NCBI GenBank assembly: GCA_900545085.1
Contig: UQXU01000046.1
Location: 1 to 14,552 of the forward strand
From: an uncultured Eubacteriales bacterium
GTDB taxonomy: Bacteria; Bacillota; Clostridia; Christensenellales; Christensenellaceae
Direction of reading: 5' to 3'
Length of the DNA stretch: 14,552 nucleotides
The notes beneath the pieces were generated by a model, which had not been told where the DNA came from, ran no database searches, and saw nothing but the letters and a program-made list of their open reading frames with translations. The position numbers were made by a program, and so were the translations under genes. Shown one piece after another: positions 13,356-14,552 of the stretch; position 1 is the stretch's first letter, and every line of letters begins with the position of its first letter.

Positions 13356-14552
13356 TTATTTTTTGAGTTTTTCCAATTCTTCCATCAAGATAGACTGCAG
13401 CTTTACGGGATTGCCTTTTCCCTTGGTAGCTGCCATACACTGTCCGACAAGAGCCATAATTGCCTTCTGTTTCCCTTTGAGATAGTCGGCTACTGACTTT
13501 TCGTTCTTTTCTAAGACAGCATTTACAATTTCTGTCAGTTTGTTTTCGTCGCTTATCTGCTCCAGACCTTTCTCCTGAACAAGAGCAATAGGATCTGTAT
13601 CATTTTCCCACAGCATAGCAAGAACTTGCTTCGCCGTGTTAGAGTTGACTCTGCCTTCTCCCATGAGAGTGCACAACGCCGCCATGTGCTCCGGTGATAT
13701 CGGAATTTCTGTGCTCTCGGGCGGAAGTTTCCTGAATACTTCAGTCAGTATTAAATTTGCTAACAGCTTTACATGAGATGTTTTAGATGCTGCAAGCTCA
13801 AAATAATCTGCGATTTCCTTTTGAGTTACAATATTTTCTGCGTCATACGCGGATAAAGCATATTCGTCCATATATTTTGCTTTTCGTTCATCCGGCAGCG
13901 GAGGAATCGTAGCTTTGAGAGCTGCGATTTTTTCATCTGATGTAATAATAGGAGGCAGATCCGGATCGGGGAAGTAGCGGTAGTCATTCGCATCTTCCTT
14001 TTTACGCATGGAGCTTGTTTTTCCTGTATTCTGATCGAATCTGCGCGTTTCCTGTATGATAGTCTCTCCGGCTTCTATAGCTGCAACCTGGCGTTTATAT
14101 TCGTAATCTATCGCACGTGCTATAGAGTTAAAACTATTGAGGTTTTTCATTTCAGTGCGTGTTCCGAATTCCTCCGCACCCTTGGGACGTACTGAAAGAT
14201 TTACGTCACATCTCAAAGAGCCTTCATTCATTTTGCAGTCGGATACGCCTACATACAGCATTATAGCGCGAAGCTTTTTGACATAGGCTACAGCTTGCTC
14301 GGCAGAGCGAATGTCCGGCTCGGAGACGATTTCCAGCAGCGGCACGCCGCACCGGTTGTAATCCACCATCGTTTCATCCAGCCACGGGTCGTGCACCAGC
14401 TTGCCCGCGTCCTCCTCCATGTGGATTTCGTGGATGCCGACGGCCTTTTTGCCCGCCGCCGTCTCGATATCGACATGGCCATTCCGGCAGATCGGCAGAT
14501 AGAGCTGGCTGATCTGATACGCCTTGGGCAGATCGGGGTAAAAATAGTTCTT
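13356..14552 (-). CDS. gatB: Asp/Glu-tRNA amidotransferase subunit B (partial, C-terminal 398 residues)
   Basis: GatB forms the GatCAB complex that converts Glu-tRNA(Gln) and Asp-tRNA(Asn) to the amidated forms. The frame is open to the window edge, so the start lies outside; an internal ATG at 14420 is not the true start. Characteristic sequence runs from the edge: KNYFYPDLPKAYQISQ, HMEEDAGKLVHD, VDYNRCGVPLLEIVSEPDIR. The middle holds EMKNLNSF and DYRYFPDPDLPP, and the C-terminal helical tail domain ends in EELEKLKK. The complete protein would be about 475-480 residues. The part from about 14281 to the edge is much richer in G+C and in G/C-ending codons than the rest, a sign of recombination or of a chimeric assembly. 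Confidence 0.96.
   Translation of the reverse strand, partial: KNYFYPDLPKAYQISQLYLPICRNGHVDIETAAGKKAVGIHEIHMEEDAGKLVHDPWLDETMVDYNRCGVPLLEIVSEPDIRSAEQAVAYVKKLRAIMLYVGVSDCKMNEGSLRCDVNLSVRPKGAEEFGTRTEMKNLNSFNSIARAIDYEYKRQVAAIEAGETIIQETRRFDQNTGKTSSMRKKEDANDYRYFPDPDLPPIITSDEKIAALKATIPPLPDERKAKYMDEYALSAYDAENIVTQKEIADYFELAASKTSHVKLLANLILTEVFRKLPPESTEIPISPEHMAALCTLMGEGRVNSNTAKQVLAMLWENDTDPIALVQEKGLEQISDENKLTEIVNAVLEKNEKSVADYLKGKQKAIMALVGQCMAATKGKGNPVKLQSILMEELEKLKK

Noticed and set aside
1..14552. CRISPR arrays, tRNA or rRNA genes, insertion sequences
   Set aside because: No regularly spaced repeats, no cloverleaf-like sequence, and no transposase frame were seen in reading the window; small structured RNAs could still be missed without a covariance search.

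Overview
The window looks like chromosomal DNA of an anaerobic, probably gut-type Clostridia (Bacillota). The grounds are strong AGGAGG-type ribosome binding sites, a Gram-positive style lipoprotein binding protein, moderately AT-rich host genes, a GatB-type amidotransferase gene, and the amino acid or ureide fermentation genes. The species cannot be told from the sequence.

Layout. (1) 1-1843, minus strand: a polar amino acid ABC uptake operon in the order binding lipoprotein, permease, ATPase (ATPase cut by the window edge). (2) 1999-3470, plus strand: a decayed prophage fragment. It holds the C-terminal part of a MuF-type minor head protein with a possible toxin domain, a small immunity-like ORF, a terminator, a 34-residue membrane peptide, and a frameshifted Prp-type cysteine protease. 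It runs head-on into the 3' end of the next operon. (3) 3445-6829, minus strand: a YheO-like PAS/HTH regulator, a large unusual fold-type II PLP enzyme and a threonine synthase-like PLP enzyme. (4) 7025-10410, plus strand, divergent from (3): ygeY (M20 hydrolase), ygeW (knotted carbamoyltransferase) and a carbamate kinase. (5) 10483-13223: two divergent homologous genes, a radical SAM protein (plus strand) and a full-length relative that has lost every Fe-S cysteine (minus strand). (6) 13356-14552, minus strand: gatB, cut by the window edge, with an abrupt composition change inside it.

How the genes may work together. Blocks 3 and 4 share a 195-bp divergent control region (6830-7024) with a near-consensus promoter and two inverted repeats. 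They look like one catabolic unit. YgeY and YgeW would process an N-carbamoyl (ureido) compound by hydrolysis and phosphorolysis. The carbamate kinase would turn carbamoyl phosphate into ATP. The two PLP enzymes would deaminate or cleave the amino acid left over. The PAS/HTH protein would sense the substrate. The usual PLP partner of this cluster, YgeX (2,3-diaminopropionate ammonia-lyase), is not in the window; two other PLP enzymes stand in its place. The ABC importer may supply a substrate, but the link is only proximity.

The observations most worth follow-up are the cysteine-less radical SAM relative opposite the active enzyme, the variant yge cluster with its operator-like repeats, the MuF toxin remnant, and the mosaic composition of gatB.
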